A stretch of 64,000 nt of DNA from Mansonella perstans (taxonomy: Eukaryota; Nematoda; Chromadorea; Rhabditida; Onchocercidae): contig JBAMDO010000162.1 of NCBI GenBank assembly GCA_037074765.1, forward strand, positions 62,001 through 126,000, in the 5' to 3' direction. Positions 62,269 through 64,000 of the stretch are shown here, one piece after another. The translations under genes were made by a program, and so were the position numbers. A model generated the notes under the pieces. That model was not told where the DNA came from. It searched no databases and saw only the letters and a list, made by a program, of their open reading frames with translations. Numbering within the stretch: position 1 is the stretch's first letter; each line of letters starts with the position of its first letter.

Positions 62269-64000
62269 GTTTGTTTAATTCAAATTTTGTCTTTTTTTTT
62301 TGAAATTTAATCTTTAATTAAACTTTTACTAACGAAGTATTACTATTTTTAAATAATAATTAAATAATCTGAATAAACTGATGTTATTAATTAAATAAAT
62401 TGATGTTATTAATTATTGTGGTAACGGAATTGTTTTGTTAGTGAATTTTAAAAAATATTTTGAAATATTAACTTTTCAATAATTATAAAATTAATAACAT
62501 CAATGTATGAAATGAATTCAAAACGTAGAACATGCAGTATGAAAATTTAATTATTGTCAAATGGAATTGAACAATTGAATAAAATAAAAGTATTGCAAAA
62601 CTGTATGGGATAAACTTAAAATAATGAAATAATTATAAATACGAATTTATTAATTAATAGTGGAATAATTATAAGTTTGGTTTTAGTAATTATCACGAAG
62701 TAAGCTTTTTTAGCTTGCAATTCGATTTCTGTATGTTTCATTTCATTTAAGTTGACAATTTTTGAAAATACTTCCAATTAATTCGCAATTTTTTTTTGTC
62801 ACAAATATTTTAGTAATTATTTAATCAGCAAACAGTAGTGAGTAGGAGGACGAAAGAAGCTTTTGTTGTAAAATCATTTGAGAAAAGTTTGGCTTTAAAA
62901 AACGATTGTAAGAAGCAGTTAATTAACTAAAATCGCAGTTATCAATAAACAATCACGGTGTTAATTAATTGATGAGTTTTTGTCAAATATATTCGAACTT
63001 TTCCTGGAATTCTCATAACCTCATTTAAAAGTTATCATTGTTTTCTTTTCAAATCTTTAAATTCAGCAAACTTGTGAAAAAAGCCTTTCATTTTAAGGTA
63101 CTTGTTTAATTTTTAAAAAATTTTATGCTTAAAAAAAATTTGCGCGAAATTTTAGTTCTTTGAAACTTTTGATTCTAATAAATTGTATTTCACAGAGAGC
63201 AATAAACGAATGTTGTTGTAATGGCAATAATTATAAATGAAGCTTAACGCTAAAAAATTATTTTCATTTTTCATTTTAAATAATTTGAATGAAAGAAAGG
63301 AAATTTGCAATGAATGAATGGGCGGAAAAGATTTAATGAAATTAAATGTTCAGAAATTTGAAAAGTAAAAAACATGCAAATTTGGAAAAAATGAAAAATT
63401 TTTAAAAATTAAATTTTAATCTTAACAACTAATAATTATTTTCAAAATTTTTCTGAAAGAAAAATCAATTTTTTTTTTTTTTGTTTATAAATTTTGACTG
63501 TTCGTTTTTTTTATTTAACTAAGGAAAGCAATAAATTGATTGATAATTGTGTTTGAATTGATCTAATTTGATTGTTGCTAAATGAAATTTAACGCAACAC
63601 AAGTTTCAAAGCTAAGAAATTGACAGAATTTTTTAGAAATTTTTTGATTTTTTTATTTTAAATTTAATTTTTAAAAAAAAATCTTTTTTTGAGAATGACA
63701 AATAAATTTTTATTGCTAATTTGTCAAACTACTTTCAGCTATTTGTATTCTTCGTTTTTTTTCTTTAAAGGTTAAACAGAATTTTTTGGTTACAAAAAAA
63801 AAAAAGAAAAAGTTAAACGAAGTTTTTTTGGTTGCAGATTAATTGGTTGAAAATTTTCATTTAAATTTGAAACTTATATTATGTGATTATTTCTTCATGC
63901 AAATATTTTTGCTAATTAAAATTAGATGATAATATATTCAATGAAGCCCATTAATTAATTAATATTTTTGTAATGGTTTAATTTTTTGCTTTTTTTAAAA
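62269..64000. other. Probable EYA intron to the window edge
   Basis: AT-rich. No exon matching the conserved EYA C-terminus was found. One short phase-compatible candidate is 63196-63240, after TTTCACAG, reading RAINECCCNGNNYK and a stop, but it does not resemble the family's end. Direct repeats of AATTGATGTTATTAATTA type occur near 62375-62420. Confidence 0.5.

Noticed and set aside
1..64000. CRISPR arrays, insertion sequences, operons or viral genes
   Set aside because: No regularly spaced repeat-spacer pattern, transposase, polymerase or integrase reading frame was seen; the gene structure is eukaryotic throughout.

Overview
This window is eukaryotic nuclear DNA, very AT-rich, and most consistent with a spirurid or filarial-type nematode. 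The evidence is the intron-split genes with T-rich 3' splice sites of the TTTTCAG type, splice acceptors sitting just before start codons (compatible with spliced-leader trans-splicing), and a gene set (MAU-2, an insulin-like peptide, EYA-1, a C-type lectin) in which the insulin and EYA products look nematode-like. The species cannot be fixed from the sequence. Nothing prokaryotic or viral was seen.

Layout. 1-13.4 kb is mostly repeats and AT-rich DNA. It holds the last two exons of an unrecognised plus-strand gene (3.6 and 5.2 kb), a possible small secreted-peptide gene (7.3-7.8 kb) with a decayed duplicate beside it, and a possible minus-strand first exon (11.2-11.4 kb). 13.5-21.0 kb is a complete 13-exon mau-2/SCC4 cohesin-loader gene on the plus strand, about 591 aa. 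Directly tail to tail with it, stop codons 26 bp apart, is a complete three-exon insulin-like peptide gene on the minus strand (21.0-23.5 kb, 95 aa). 23.5-35.3 kb is largely empty, with tandem repeats and two weak ORFs. 35.3-39.3 kb is a four-transmembrane protein gene on the plus strand, its 5' end not found. 41.2-43.3 kb may be a small three-exon gene. 44.4-46.4 kb is a complete five-exon secreted C-type lectin with a cysteine-rich tail. 50.2-62.3 kb is an eyes absent (EYA) gene that probably runs off the right edge. A tRNA-Ala(AGC) gene and an antisense coding-like exon lie inside its introns.

Main points of interest. The EYA domain has lost its catalytic aspartates and looks like a pseudophosphatase. 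The mau-2 and insulin genes must have overlapping antisense transcripts if mau-2 polyadenylates where its first signal lies. A recent inverted duplication of about 0.57-0.6 kb brackets the lectin gene and the EYA first exon. Several tandem duplications, perfect hairpins and a decayed coding island lie in introns and intergenic DNA.

All exon models were built by hand from reading frame, splice sites and phase. No alignment or search was run.
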